In this document: piece by piece, positions 25,493 to 34,433 of the stretch
How positions within the stretch are numbered: position 1 is the first letter of the stretch
Layout of the letters: each line of letters starts with the position of its first letter
Assembly (NCBI GenBank): GCA_017622575.1
Contig: JAGAQU010000056.1
Span: 1-64,000, forward strand
Direction: 5' to 3'
DNA length: 64,000 bases
From: Lachnospiraceae bacterium
GTDB lineage: Bacteria; Bacillota; Clostridia; Lachnospirales; Lachnospiraceae
Position numbers and translations under genes: made by a program
Notes under the pieces: model-generated
Told to the model about the DNA's origin: nothing
Seen by the model: only the letters and a program-made list of their open reading frames with translations
The model's database searches: none

Positions 25493-25565
25493 GCACCGCT
25501 AGCTCAGTTGGTAGAGCACCTGACTCTTAATCAGGGTGTCCAGGGTTCGAGCCCCTGGCGGTGCA
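25493..25565 (+). tRNA. tRNA-Lys (CUU anticodon)
   Basis: A 73-base tRNA. Acceptor arms GCACCGC and GCGGTGC pair, with an A discriminator; the anticodon stem-loop CCTGACTCTTAATCAGG gives anticodon CTT; the T arm is GGTTCGAGCC. No CCA is encoded. It is a single-gene unit with its own promoter and a terminator that runs into the AraC gene end. Confidence 0.95.
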
Positions 25566-25571
25566 CTTATG

Positions 25572-25622
25572 AGTACCATTTTTGAGGACATAAGAGCCTT
25601 GGGGATGGTGCTTTTCTTTTTT
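25572..25622 (+). terminator. Terminator after tRNA-Lys
   Basis: AGTACCAT (25572-25579) pairs with ATGGTGCT (25605-25612) around a loop that can form an inner stem, followed by a T-rich run to 25622. The T tract overlaps the stop codon of the convergent AraC gene. Confidence 0.55.
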
Positions 25623-26505
25623 ATTCTTTATCTTTTTTCGCATGCTGCATTTTAAACTGCTTCGGTGTTACCCCTTTCCATTTCCGAAAAATCTTGATCA
25701 GATGACTGCTGTCCGAAAATCCTGTTTCCTGACTGATATAGCTTAAGTCAAAATCTGTAAAGAGCAGCATATCTTCCACCTTGCTGACTCTGATGAATTC
25801 AATATATTCCTTGCAGGAACGACCATAGTACTGCTTGAAATTTTTTGCAAAGTAAGAATAGCTCATATTGCACATATCAGCAAGTTCTTCTACTCGAATA
25901 GGTTCTCCCACATGGTTGTCTATATATTCCGTAATGGCATGAATGGAATCGGTTTCCTTTGCATACTCCGAAGCTTTGTCAGTATCAAATCCCTTTTCTC
26001 TCCATTTTCTGATCAGACGCACCAAAAGATAACAGATCTTATTATGAACAACAATATCATAACCATAATCTCTCTTATCCAGTTCTTTTCGGCATTCCTC
26101 AAAAATATCTTCTACCGCGATATCTTCGATTTCTTCTTCCTTAAAATAGATGGAAGCAGCCTCATTTTTTCTGGCGCTGCTCAAAATAGCACGTATTTTG
26201 GGTGCATAGCTGTTTTCCGTATAGAGCTTATTGACATCAAATTTCAACACGCTATATTTTAACGGCACATTTGTTGCTGTATAAATAGAATGTACCGCCT
26301 CCGGATGGAAGAGGATCATATCACCAGGCTCAACGACATAGCTTTTCCCGTCACACTCTATCAGCCCTGTTCCCTCTTTCATGTAAATAATCTCCATAAA
26401 ATAGTGCCAATGAGGTCTGATTGGGAAACCCATGATGGATGTATCATACAAAAAAGCTTCATATGGTGAGTTTAAAGTATCACTGTATTCAAATAAGTAT
26501 TGCAT
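25621..26505 (-). CDS. AraC-family transcriptional regulator
   Basis: A 294-residue regulator with an N-terminal cupin-like sensor (about 20-100, with IRPHWHYFMEIIYM and VEPGDMILFHPEAVHS) and a C-terminal double helix-turn-helix (about 190-290), ending SDSSHLIKIFRKWKGVTPKQFK, the AraC signature. Sensors of this type often bind sugars. It is divergent from a GH113-type glycosidase and an ABC exporter, so these are the likely targets. The 142-base gap at 26506-26647 holds -10-like TATAAT sequences on both strands but no good -35. Confidence 0.9.
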   Translation of the reverse strand: MQYLFEYSDTLNSPYEAFLYDTSIMGFPIRPHWHYFMEIIYMKEGTGLIECDGKSYVVEPGDMILFHPEAVHSIYTATNVPLKYSVLKFDVNKLYTENSYAPKIRAILSSARKNEAASIYFKEEEIEDIAVEDIFEECRKELDKRDYGYDIVVHNKICYLLVRLIRKWREKGFDTDKASEYAKETDSIHAITEYIDNHVGEPIRVEELADMCNMSYSYFAKNFKQYYGRSCKEYIEFIRVSKVEDMLLFTDFDLSYISQETGFSDSSHLIKIFRKWKGVTPKQFKMQHAKKDKE

Positions 26506-26647
26506 AATAACACCTTACTTTTTCTTCCTGTTCAAATAGATTTTTACAATTTTTATACGGCTATATTATAGCGGATAAACGGTAAGAGTGCTATAGTTTT
26601 TATAAAATATAATCATTATAAATTGATCACGGAAAGGAGTATAATGT

Positions 26648-27577
26648 ATGCAATTCATAAAAGGTGTCACATTTGCAGCTTTTCCCCATAAAGGAAGCTT
26701 TGAAACAAAGGAAGCCCGGGAAAGTCTCTGCCGGTTAAAAGAAAATACGGGTGCTGATTTTATCACACTGGTGCCGAACGGATTGCAGAAAACCCCTCAG
26801 TCACAAGAGATTTCTTATACTTCCGAGGCCACTGTATCCGATGAAGAGTTGATCTCCATGATTCATTTTGCACATGATCTGGAACTTCGCGTCGCACTGA
26901 AGCCCACCGTCAACTGCAAAAACGGAACCTGGAGAGCACATATCAATTTCTTTGATAAAGATGTACCCTGTGAGCCCAAATGGAGTAACTGGTTTGCCGC
27001 TTACACGGATTTTCAATTGCACTATGCAGCTATTGCCGAAAAGACAGACTGTGAAATGTTCCTTGCCGGCTGCGAAATGGTTATGAGTGAAAGACGCGAG
27101 GCTGAGTGGAGAAAGCTTATCTCCGACATTAAATCTGTTTATTCCGGTCCTGTCTCCTATAATACAGACAAATACCAGGAGGACAATATTACTTGGTGGG
27201 ATTGCGTGGATATCATCTCCTCAAGCGGTTATTATCCTCTGAACAATTGGGAACAGCAGCTGGACCGCATTGAGGCCGTGGTAAAAAAATACAACAAGCC
27301 TTTCTTTTTTGCCGAATGCGGATGTATGTCCACAGAAGGATCATCCTTGGAACCTAATAACTGGTCTCTTCGCGGCAACATCAATTTAAAAGAACAGGCG
27401 GACTGGTATACCGCTATGTTTGAAGCATGCAAAAAGCGTCCCTGGGTGGAAGGTTTCTGCCTTTGGGACTGGGCATGGAAACAATATCCGGCCTGCAAGG
27501 CAGCAACACACGGCGGCTACGATATCTTTGAAAAGCCTGCCCAGGCTGTTGTAAAAAAATATTATGACATGTTTTAA
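26648..27577 (+). CDS. GH113-like glycoside hydrolase (beta-mannanase type)
   Basis: A 309-residue TIM-barrel glycosidase of the GH113 kind. The acid/base is probably Glu near 142 in FLAGCEMVMS and the nucleophile Glu near 222 in FFAECGCMS, and GFCLWDWAWKQYP closes the barrel. There is no signal peptide, so it acts inside the cell, presumably on imported manno-oligosaccharides. AAAGGAG precedes the ATG. The AraC gene is divergent and the ABC exporter follows after 29 bases. The substrate is a family inference. Confidence 0.8.
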   Translation: MQFIKGVTFAAFPHKGSFETKEARESLCRLKENTGADFITLVPNGLQKTPQSQEISYTSEATVSDEELISMIHFAHDLELRVALKPTVNCKNGTWRAHINFFDKDVPCEPKWSNWFAAYTDFQLHYAAIAEKTDCEMFLAGCEMVMSERREAEWRKLISDIKSVYSGPVSYNTDKYQEDNITWWDCVDIISSSGYYPLNNWEQQLDRIEAVVKKYNKPFFFAECGCMSTEGSSLEPNNWSLRGNINLKEQADWYTAMFEACKKRPWVEGFCLWDWAWKQYPACKAATHGGYDIFEKPAQAVVKKYYDMF

Positions 27578-27606
27578 CGTTTTGTCATATCTTCGAGGTC
27601 ATTATT

Positions 27607-29409
27607 ATGAAAGCTTTTACACAAACAGAAGATATTGACCTGGATGCTTCCGAAAAAGCATTGCTTGAAACCTTCAGAAGAAATGAGGGAAGCAGTCTCA
27701 AAACATTGATAGGAATTTACAAAGGTCACTACCTGAAACTGTTTTTCTCTATTTTGTTTTTTGCCATCAAGCACTCCCCGGTATGGGTACTGCCTATCGT
27801 TACTTCCAATATTATTAATGTTGCCACGGAAAGACCCGATCATGCAGGCACAATTATTTTGATCAATGCATTGATCATGTCATTTTTTGTTATACAGAAT
27901 ATTTTTACGAATTACATCCATACCTGGCTATATGCGAAAACCGTTCGAAATGTGGAAAGAGGCCTTCGAAGCTCTCTGGTAAGGAAACTCCAGCAACTGT
28001 CCATCACCTATCATAATGAAATGCAGTCAGGCCGTCTGCAGTCAAAGATCATGCGTGATGTGGAACAGATTGAAACACTTTCCTCACAGATATTCATTAC
28101 TGTTTTAAGTATTCTCTTGAATGTTGTAGTGGCATTTGGTGTCGTAATTTTTAAAAGCCTTACTGTGTTTCTTTTCTTCCTTGCCACCATTCCCGTTGCA
28201 GTGTGCCTGATGGTCACTTTCAGAAGCAAGATCAAAAGGTACAATGCCGATTTTCGTAAAGAGATGGAGGAGACCTCCGTCAAAGTGATGGAGATGGTAG
28301 AGCTGATTCCTGTTACCAGAGCCCACGCTTTGGAAAGACAGGAAACACAAAAGATGGATCATCAGCTTGGAAATGTAGCGGAAAAAGGCTTAAAGCTTGA
28401 TATGATTCAGACTTATTTTTCCTCTATCAGCTGGGTTGCCTTCCAGCTGTTTCAGGTGATCTGCCTTGCTTTTACCGGCTATCTCGCCGCAAAAGGCAGG
28501 ATTTCCGTGGGAGAGGTTGTCATGTATCAGACCTATTTTTCCAGTATTGTAAACCAGGTTTCCAATGTGATTACACTGCTGCCCACCATTTCAAAAGGCC
28601 TTGAATCTGTGGATTCCATCGGTGACATTCTTCTTTGTCATGATGTGGAAGATAATAAAAATAAAAGAAAAGTGAAAACTATCACAGGTAATATTACCTT
28701 CGATCATGTCACCTTTCAGTATCCCGATGCAGAGGCACCGGTGCTTAAGGATTTAAGCTTACAGATCAAAGCCGGTGAAACCGTAGCCTTTGTGGGAAGC
28801 TCAGGAGCCGGTAAAACCACCATCTTAAATATGGTGATCGGCTTTATCAAGGCCAATTCCGGCAGGGTTTTAATTGATGATATGGATTTAAACTCTTTAA
28901 ATTTGCAGAGCTATCGCTCTCATATTGCGGTAGTTCCACAGCAATCCATCCTTTTCTCCGGCACCATCCGCGAAAACATTACTTACGGCATGGACAATAT
29001 CTCAGAGGAAATGCTTTATAAAGTAGTCAAAGCCGCTAATCTGGAGGATGTGATCGCGGCTCTTCCGGAGGGGCTTGATACCATGATTACAGAACACGGC
29101 AGCAACTTGTCCGGTGGACAAAGACAGCGTATTTCTATCGCAAGAGCCTTTATCAGAGATCCCAGAATCCTGATTCTGGACGAGGCTACTTCTGCTCTTG
29201 ACACTATCTCTGAAAAGAAAATACAGGATGCAATCCATAATCTGGTGCAGGATCGTACTACTTTGATCGTTGCACACAGACTCTCGACCATTCGCGATGC
29301 GGATAAGATTGCCGTTGTCGGAAATGGCGGGATTGAAGAATTCGGCACCTATGATGAATTACTTGATCTGAAGGGTGAATTTTACAGACTTAAGAATTTG
29401 CAGATATAA
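27607..29409 (+). CDS. ABC transporter, fused permease and ATPase
   Basis: A 600-residue half-transporter of the exporter type. Six membrane segments lie between about 45 and 330, and the nucleotide-binding domain follows with Walker A VGSSGAGKTT (about 397-406), the signature LSGGQRQR (about 500-507) and Walker B ILILDEAT (about 518-525). It probably works as a homodimer. The substrate cannot be inferred. It starts 29 bases after the GH113 gene with a GAGG site and ends at a terminator shared with the convergent permease gene. Confidence 0.92.
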   Translation: MKAFTQTEDIDLDASEKALLETFRRNEGSSLKTLIGIYKGHYLKLFFSILFFAIKHSPVWVLPIVTSNIINVATERPDHAGTIILINALIMSFFVIQNIFTNYIHTWLYAKTVRNVERGLRSSLVRKLQQLSITYHNEMQSGRLQSKIMRDVEQIETLSSQIFITVLSILLNVVVAFGVVIFKSLTVFLFFLATIPVAVCLMVTFRSKIKRYNADFRKEMEETSVKVMEMVELIPVTRAHALERQETQKMDHQLGNVAEKGLKLDMIQTYFSSISWVAFQLFQVICLAFTGYLAAKGRISVGEVVMYQTYFSSIVNQVSNVITLLPTISKGLESVDSIGDILLCHDVEDNKNKRKVKTITGNITFDHVTFQYPDAEAPVLKDLSLQIKAGETVAFVGSSGAGKTTILNMVIGFIKANSGRVLIDDMDLNSLNLQSYRSHIAVVPQQSILFSGTIRENITYGMDNISEEMLYKVVKAANLEDVIAALPEGLDTMITEHGSNLSGGQRQRISIARAFIRDPRILILDEATSALDTISEKKIQDAIHNLVQDRTTLIVAHRLSTIRDADKIAVVGNGGIEEFGTYDELLDLKGEFYRLKNLQI

Positions 29410-29463
29410 TTATGTTTTACTTCTGCTGCAATTTGCAGCAATTAATTCCTATCCCCCTTTAAC

Positions 29464-29501
29464 AGAAACAGCCGGTCTAAAATATAAGACCGGCTGTTTC
29501 T
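29464..29501. terminator. Bidirectional terminator between the ABC exporter and the metal permease
   Basis: AGAAACAGCCGGTCT (29464-29478) and AGACCGGCTGTTTCT (29487-29501) form a perfect 15-bp stem with an 8-base loop. The left arm overlaps the stop codon of the permease (29477-29479), so the last codons of that gene form the loop and second arm of the hairpin. Confidence 0.8.
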
Positions 29502-30343
29502 ATTATGATTCCCGAAATCACACCTATTACATATAGCATCAACGTGATCTTGAAATTTTCTTTTACATTATCGTTTACCCGGAACAAAACAAGAAGTCCC
29601 ACGCCCGCTCCCACAAGGAGTCCTGCAATCATGGAACCGGCGTTCAGCATACCCTCCAGATAGAGCTGTGTCAGTACCACAGAGGCCGCACAGTTTGGGA
29701 TGAGCCCAACAAGTCCGGCAAGCACAGGACCTAACACCTGTTTCCCTGATAAGATTCCGGAAAGGCTTTCTTCTCCTATGATTCCAATGAGAAGATTGAG
29801 CACAAAGGAAACAATAACAATAAAAAACAATATCTGCATGGTATGACTGAATGCGGATTTCAAAATCTTTCCTTCCGCACAATGACAGTGTTGATGGTGA
29901 CACATTTCCTCTATTTTCAAATGCTCGTGTTCTGCTTCCCCATGCTGCTTTTTCCTGATCACAAGATCTATAAGAAAGCCTGCTGCCATACCAATGATCA
30001 CTTTCACACCCAAAATCTTTAAAACGGTCATGACAGGAACCTGCTCGGAAATAAAGATCGGCAGCATTTCATCAGAGGTTGACAGGAAAATAGAGATCAG
30101 TGTTCCCAGCGTAATGATCCTTCCCGCATAAAGGTTAGAAGCTGCTGCTGAAAACCCGCATTGAGGGAAAACACCAAGCACACTTCCGATCAGGGGACCG
30201 AATTTCCCGGCTTTCTGAACCATCTCCTCTGCTCTGTCACCTGCCTTATGCTCAATATACTCCATCACAAGATAGGTCACAAAGAGAAAAGGAAGAAGCT
30301 TAATGGCATCTATTAATGTATCGGCTATCACATCCAGTATCAT
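29477..30343 (-). CDS. Putative heavy-metal/manganese permease (ArsP_2-like)
   Basis: A 288-residue polytopic membrane protein with about eight to ten helices in two similar halves. VFPQCGFSAAASNLYAGRI and LIPNCAASVVLTQLYLEGM are the internal-repeat signatures; each has a cysteine after Pro. The cytosolic loop between them (about 135-155) is rich in His and Cys (EMCHHQHCHC), a probable metal-binding site. This matches the ArsP_2 family, sometimes annotated as a manganese transporter. The substrate is not settled. A promoter at 30387-30416 precedes it. Confidence 0.75.
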   Translation of the reverse strand: MILDVIADTLIDAIKLLPFLFVTYLVMEYIEHKAGDRAEEMVQKAGKFGPLIGSVLGVFPQCGFSAAASNLYAGRIITLGTLISIFLSTSDEMLPIFISEQVPVMTVLKILGVKVIIGMAAGFLIDLVIRKKQHGEAEHEHLKIEEMCHHQHCHCAEGKILKSAFSHTMQILFFIVIVSFVLNLLIGIIGEESLSGILSGKQVLGPVLAGLVGLIPNCAASVVLTQLYLEGMLNAGSMIAGLLVGAGVGLLVLFRVNDNVKENFKITLMLYVIGVISGIIIETAGLIF

Positions 30344-30386
30344 GGTAATCTCCTTTTGGACAATTGAATAAGAAGTCTCATTTGCC

Positions 30387-30416
30387 AGTATACCATTAAG
30401 ATCGCCATATATTCAA
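30387..30416 (-). promoter_or_regulatory. Promoter of the metal permease
   Basis: On the minus strand TTGAAT (30411-30416), 18 bases, TATACT (30387-30392), 43 bases ahead of the ATG. I see no riboswitch in the short leader. Confidence 0.6.
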
Positions 30417-30454
30417 CTGTTTTCCGCTTTTACATTTTAAGGTGTCGAATTCTA

Positions 30455-31657
30455 TTATTTCTCCTCGCAAACCTGAAAAATGTAAAACTTCAAATAGTAA
30501 GACTCATCCGCTGCCCAGAGAATGGGATGATCGGGAGCCTGGGTTCTGAATTCCACCTGACGAAGCCTCCTGTGAACATTCCTCGCCGCCTGATTGATGG
30601 TTTCCGTAAACAGGTCGTAGGACATAAAATGGGAGCAGGAACAGGTAGCCAAAAATCCACCGTTCTTTACCAGCTTCATGGCTCTTAAGTTGATTTCCCG
30701 GTAGCCTTTGATGGCATTTTTGATAGAACTGCGTGATTTGGTAAAGGCAGGAGGATCGAGAATCACCACATCAAATTTCTCACCCTCCGCTTCCAGTTTT
30801 GGTAACAGTTCAAATACATCTTCGCACCGGAAGGAAACCACATTCTCAAGGCTGTTCAGCTTCGCATTCTCCGTTGCCTGATCTACGGCAAGCTGTGAGG
30901 CATCTACACCAATTACTTCCCTTGCGCCGGCAATCCCCGCATTGAGTGCAAAGGAACCTGTATGGGTAAAGCAGTCAAGTACTCTCGCACCTTTACAGAG
31001 CTTCTGAATTGCGAGCCTGTTATATTTCTGATCAAGGAAAAATCCCGTCTTCTGACCATCCTTGACATCGACAATATATTTGACACCGTTTTCCGTGATC
31101 TCCACATTGGTGTCAAATTCTTCTCCGATAAAGCCTTTGATGCGCTCCATGCCTTCATTCAAACGCACTTTGGCATCACTTCTCTCGTAGACACCCTTTG
31201 TTGTAATGCCATCCTCAGACAATATCTCCTTTAAAAGATCAATGATCTGAAGCTTAAATCTGTCAATGCCAAGAGCCAGTGACTCCACTACCAGTACATC
31301 TGAAAACTTGTCAATTACCAGTCCCGGAAGGAAATCTGCTTCTCCGAAGATCACTCGGCAACTCGATATATCTACTGTCTTTTTTCTGTATTCCCAGGCA
31401 TCCTTTACACGCTGCCTTAGAAACTCTCTGTCTATCTCCTGCTTACTGTTCCGGGTCAGCAGCCTCACTTCTATCTTGGAGTTCCGGTTGATAAAGCCCT
31501 TACCCATAGGATATCCGTCAAAATCATGGGTCACCACGATATCACCGTCAGTGAAAGAGCCCAAGATGCTTTCAATCTCATTGTCAAAAATCCACATGCC
31601 GCCCGCTTTGATGGTGCGGCCTTCTCCCTTTTTCAGTGTTACGATCGCTTCGCTCAT
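30455..31657 (-). CDS. Class I SAM-dependent rRNA cytosine methyltransferase (RlmI-like)
   Basis: A 400-residue methyltransferase with an N-terminal PUA-like domain (about 1-75, TLKKGEGRTIKAGGMWIFDNEI) and a C-terminal Rossmann-type domain. VLDCFTHTGSFALNAG (about 228) binds SAM and VVILDPPAFTKS (about 295-305) is the active-site motif. The likely activity is C5 methylation of a 23S rRNA cytosine, by family. It follows the DUF1624 gene by 25 bases. Confidence 0.9.
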   Translation of the reverse strand: MSEAIVTLKKGEGRTIKAGGMWIFDNEIESILGSFTDGDIVVTHDFDGYPMGKGFINRNSKIEVRLLTRNSKQEIDREFLRQRVKDAWEYRKKTVDISSCRVIFGEADFLPGLVIDKFSDVLVVESLALGIDRFKLQIIDLLKEILSEDGITTKGVYERSDAKVRLNEGMERIKGFIGEEFDTNVEITENGVKYIVDVKDGQKTGFFLDQKYNRLAIQKLCKGARVLDCFTHTGSFALNAGIAGAREVIGVDASQLAVDQATENAKLNSLENVVSFRCEDVFELLPKLEAEGEKFDVVILDPPAFTKSRSSIKNAIKGYREINLRAMKLVKNGGFLATCSCSHFMSYDLFTETINQAARNVHRRLRQVEFRTQAPDHPILWAADESYYLKFYIFQVCEEK

Positions 31658-31682
31658 ATCAATCTATTCCTTTCTGAATCAA

Positions 31683-32456
31683 CTATAGTAACTGAAAAAT
31701 ACAAAAACACGCCAGATACAACACCGGCTGATGAAGCAGATAAATCCAGAAAGAATATCTGCCGGGAATACTAAAGGGAGCAAAATTCCATTGAAAAAGA
31801 GAAATATTGAAAAGATTTCTTTTTATAAAGATATGGCTCAGGTAGTATCCTCCGATGAACAAAAACAGCCAGGGAAACAGAGAGAAATAATCTGTTGAAA
31901 AGAAATCTGGTGCCGTAAATCCAAGATAAGTTGCTACCATTCCCCGATACCATTCCCCGGGAAGTTTTATCAGATTAAAGGCTTCAAAGCCAAGAAATCC
32001 CCGGTTGATATTTCTTGTCAATACAAACAATAACAGACTGAAAAAGCTCCCCGCTTCAGAGGGTATCATTTTCAGCAGTTTATTAAGGGGTATCATTAGA
32101 AGCATACAGGAACCGATCAGACTAAGTACCCCAAAGATAACCCTGCTCTCCGGCATGATCAGACAAGTCACTGTCGTTACAAGCACGCTGCCTCCCAGAA
32201 CCAGCAATCCTCTTTTAACCGGCTTCTTTCCAAGAGGCCAGCAAAATCCCGAAAGAAAAATAAAAGTCCAGCAAATACTCTGCTGCCAGATATAGGCAGC
32301 CGATCCTTTGTACCAGCTCCATTTCAAACCATAAATATAAACCAGATCCCATATACCATGATAGCAGATCATACTAAGCAGTGTAATTCCGCGAATACTG
32401 TCGATCAAAGCATAGCGCCGGTTCCTGTTTTCTGTTTGTACTGCTGTCCGGCTCAT
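31683..32456 (-). CDS. DUF1624-family membrane protein (acyltransferase-like)
   Basis: A 257-residue membrane protein with about seven helices. The opening RYALIDSIRGITLLSMICYHGIWD, with the conserved Asp and the membrane His, matches DUF1624, a family related to heparan-alpha-glucosaminide acetyltransferases. The start codon overlaps the stop of the histidine phosphatase gene (ATGA), so the two are coupled. Substrate unknown. Confidence 0.8.
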   Translation of the reverse strand: MSRTAVQTENRNRRYALIDSIRGITLLSMICYHGIWDLVYIYGLKWSWYKGSAAYIWQQSICWTFIFLSGFCWPLGKKPVKRGLLVLGGSVLVTTVTCLIMPESRVIFGVLSLIGSCMLLMIPLNKLLKMIPSEAGSFFSLLLFVLTRNINRGFLGFEAFNLIKLPGEWYRGMVATYLGFTAPDFFSTDYFSLFPWLFLFIGGYYLSHIFIKRNLFNISLFQWNFAPFSIPGRYSFWIYLLHQPVLYLACFCIFQLL

Positions 32457-33073
32457 TGATAAAACAATTTCCCCTCTTCCAATATCTCTATTTTATTATC
32501 TTTTGCCTCCAATATCGTAACCGCACAGTTTTTGTGCACCCCATCTCCCCAGAAGTTCTCAATGGACGGATGCTTGATATTTGCCAATATTGCTTTCAGG
32601 GCACAGCCGTGGGTAGAAATCAGGATTGTTTTATCTGCATACTCTTCCTTGTGAAGCAGCTCTGTCAGGAACTCCCCTGTTCTTTTTATAATATCCGCAA
32701 AGCTTTCCCCTCCGGGCGGTGTACGGTAATTTGCAGTGTCAAAAAAGAAATTTAAGAAAGTCTTATCCGGCACGTCAAAGTTTTTCCTTCCACAATGCTT
32801 TCCCTCGTATTCCCCAAAGCATATTTCCTGTATTCTCGGTTCCTCAATCCATAAAACCTTTCTGTCACCGATCACAATCTGCGCCGTTTCCTTTGCCCTG
32901 ATTAACGGAGATGTATAGACAACATCAAAAGGAACCTCTTTAAGTCCCTCTGCAGTGATCCTTGCCAGCTCTCTTCCGTATTCATTCAGTTCAATATCAC
33001 ACTGTCCCTGTATCATTTTGTTTTTGTTATAATCGGTTTCTCCGTGTCTCATCAGGTATATTTTCATTTTCAT
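32453..33073 (-). CDS. Histidine phosphatase (phosphoglycerate-mutase-like)
   Basis: A 206-residue member of the branch-1 histidine phosphatase family with IYLMRHGETDYN (catalytic His10), a second conserved His in STHGCALKA, and the GQCDIELNEYGRELA segment. Family members dephosphorylate sugars, nucleotides or proteins, so the substrate is unclear. A start two codons later is possible. It is coupled to the DUF1624 gene. Confidence 0.85.
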   Translation of the reverse strand: MKMKIYLMRHGETDYNKNKMIQGQCDIELNEYGRELARITAEGLKEVPFDVVYTSPLIRAKETAQIVIGDRKVLWIEEPRIQEICFGEYEGKHCGRKNFDVPDKTFLNFFFDTANYRTPPGGESFADIIKRTGEFLTELLHKEEYADKTILISTHGCALKAILANIKHPSIENFWGDGVHKNCAVTILEAKDNKIEILEEGKLFYQ

Positions 33074-33126
33074 ACAAAACCTTTCAAAATATCTTTATCG
33101 CTTCAGGAATTTTCATATTGCTATAA

Positions 33127-33158
33127 AGAGATGCACTGAAAAAACTCAATGCATCTCT
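33127..33158. terminator. Possible terminator between ahcY and the histidine phosphatase gene
   Basis: AGAGATGCA (33127-33135) and TGCATCTCT (33150-33158) form a nine-base stem with a loop rich in A or T. On the minus strand it is followed by TTATAG, a poor T tract, so its efficiency is doubtful. Confidence 0.5.
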
Positions 33159-33181
33159 TCTGAAACTACTTAATTTCTCTA

Positions 33182-34432
33182 TTAATCTAACGCATAGCTG
33201 TTCAGATATTTCTCCTGCTCAGGAGTCAGAACATCAATTTCCTTACCGAGAAATGCAAGCTTACGCCTTGCTACATCCTTATCCACTTCTCTGGGCACGT
33301 CAATCAGCTTCTCTTTCAATTCACTGCCGTGCTCCACCAGATACTTTGCAGAAAGAGCCTGGATTGCAAAGCTCATATCCATGATCTCTGCGGGATGTCC
33401 GTCACCTGCTGCCAGATTTACCAGTCTGCCCTCTCCGAGAACAAAGATCCACTGACCGGTAGGAAGCTTATATCCCATAATATTCTTTCTCATTTCCTTG
33501 GTTTCCACTGCGATCTCACGGAGTCTGGCCATATCGATCTCACAGTCGAAATGACCTGCATTACAAAGGATGGCACCATCCTTGAGTACGGCAAAATCCT
33601 CCTCATCAATGACCTTATCACAGCCTGTAACCGTCACAAAGAAGTCACCTACCTTCGCAGCCTCATGCATAGGCATTACGTCAAATCCATCCATAACAGC
33701 CTCAATCGCCTTGATGGGATCGATTTCCGTCACGATAACTCTTGCGCCAAGTCCTTTTGCTCTCATGGCAGTACCCTTGCCGCACCAGCCGTAACCTGCC
33801 ACAACTACAATCTTGCCAGCCACGATCAGATTGGTGGTTCTGTTGATGCCATCCCATACAGACTGACCTGTCCCGTATCTGTTATCAAATAAATGCTTGC
33901 AGTCAGCGTTGTTTACACGAACCATGGGGAATTTAAGTTCCCCCGCCTTATTCATAGCCTCCAGGCGGATGATGCCTGTGGTGGTCTCTTCACAGCCGCC
34001 GATAATATTAGGGATCAGCTCCGGCATATGGCTGTGGATCATGTTTACCAGATCGCCGCCGTCATCGATGATGATATTGGGACCGGCTTCCAGCGTATGA
34101 CGGATATGCATGTCATATTCTTCCGGCGTACTGCCATACCATGCATGGACTTCCAGTCCGTCTGCCACAAGGGCTGCTGCCACATCATCCTGGGTAGAAA
34201 GAGGGTTGGAGCCGGTTACATACATCTCCGCTCCGCCTGCCTTCAGCACCTTGCAAAGATAAGCTGTCTTAGCCTCCAGATGGACGGAAAGGGCAATTTT
34301 CTTGCCTGCAAAAGGCTTTGTCTTAGAAAACTCTTCTTCCAAAGTGCGGAGAAGGTCACAGTTGCGCCTCACCCATTCAATCTTACGTGCACCGGATTCG
34401 GCTAAATGAATGTCTCTGATTTCACTACTCAT
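33182..34432 (-). CDS. ahcY: Adenosylhomocysteinase-family protein (possibly S-inosylhomocysteine hydrolase)
   Basis: A 416-residue member of the SAH hydrolase family, which splits S-adenosylhomocysteine into homocysteine and nucleoside using bound NAD. The NAD site GYGWCGKGTAMRAKGLGA, the region FDNRYGTGQSVWD and the C-terminal LVNLAAGDGHP are all present. The substrate loop reads HLEAKTA (His51-Ala57), the version in Thermotoga and some archaea, not the HMTxETA of classical enzymes. I start at 34432, with AAGGAG before the ATG; the frame extends seven codons into the upstream gene. It follows an SAH deaminase, which would make S-inosylhomocysteine, so the true substrate may be that. Confidence 0.9.
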   Translation of the reverse strand: MSSEIRDIHLAESGARKIEWVRRNCDLLRTLEEEFSKTKPFAGKKIALSVHLEAKTAYLCKVLKAGGAEMYVTGSNPLSTQDDVAAALVADGLEVHAWYGSTPEEYDMHIRHTLEAGPNIIIDDGGDLVNMIHSHMPELIPNIIGGCEETTTGIIRLEAMNKAGELKFPMVRVNNADCKHLFDNRYGTGQSVWDGINRTTNLIVAGKIVVVAGYGWCGKGTAMRAKGLGARVIVTEIDPIKAIEAVMDGFDVMPMHEAAKVGDFFVTVTGCDKVIDEEDFAVLKDGAILCNAGHFDCEIDMARLREIAVETKEMRKNIMGYKLPTGQWIFVLGEGRLVNLAAGDGHPAEIMDMSFAIQALSAKYLVEHGSELKEKLIDVPREVDKDVARRKLAFLGKEIDVLTPEQEKYLNSYALD

Positions 34433-34433
34433 T

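Noticed and set aside
26585..26613. Promoter of the GH113-like gene
   Set aside because: TATAAT at 26608-26613 has no -35 within 16 to 18 bases; regulation by the AraC protein may compensate.
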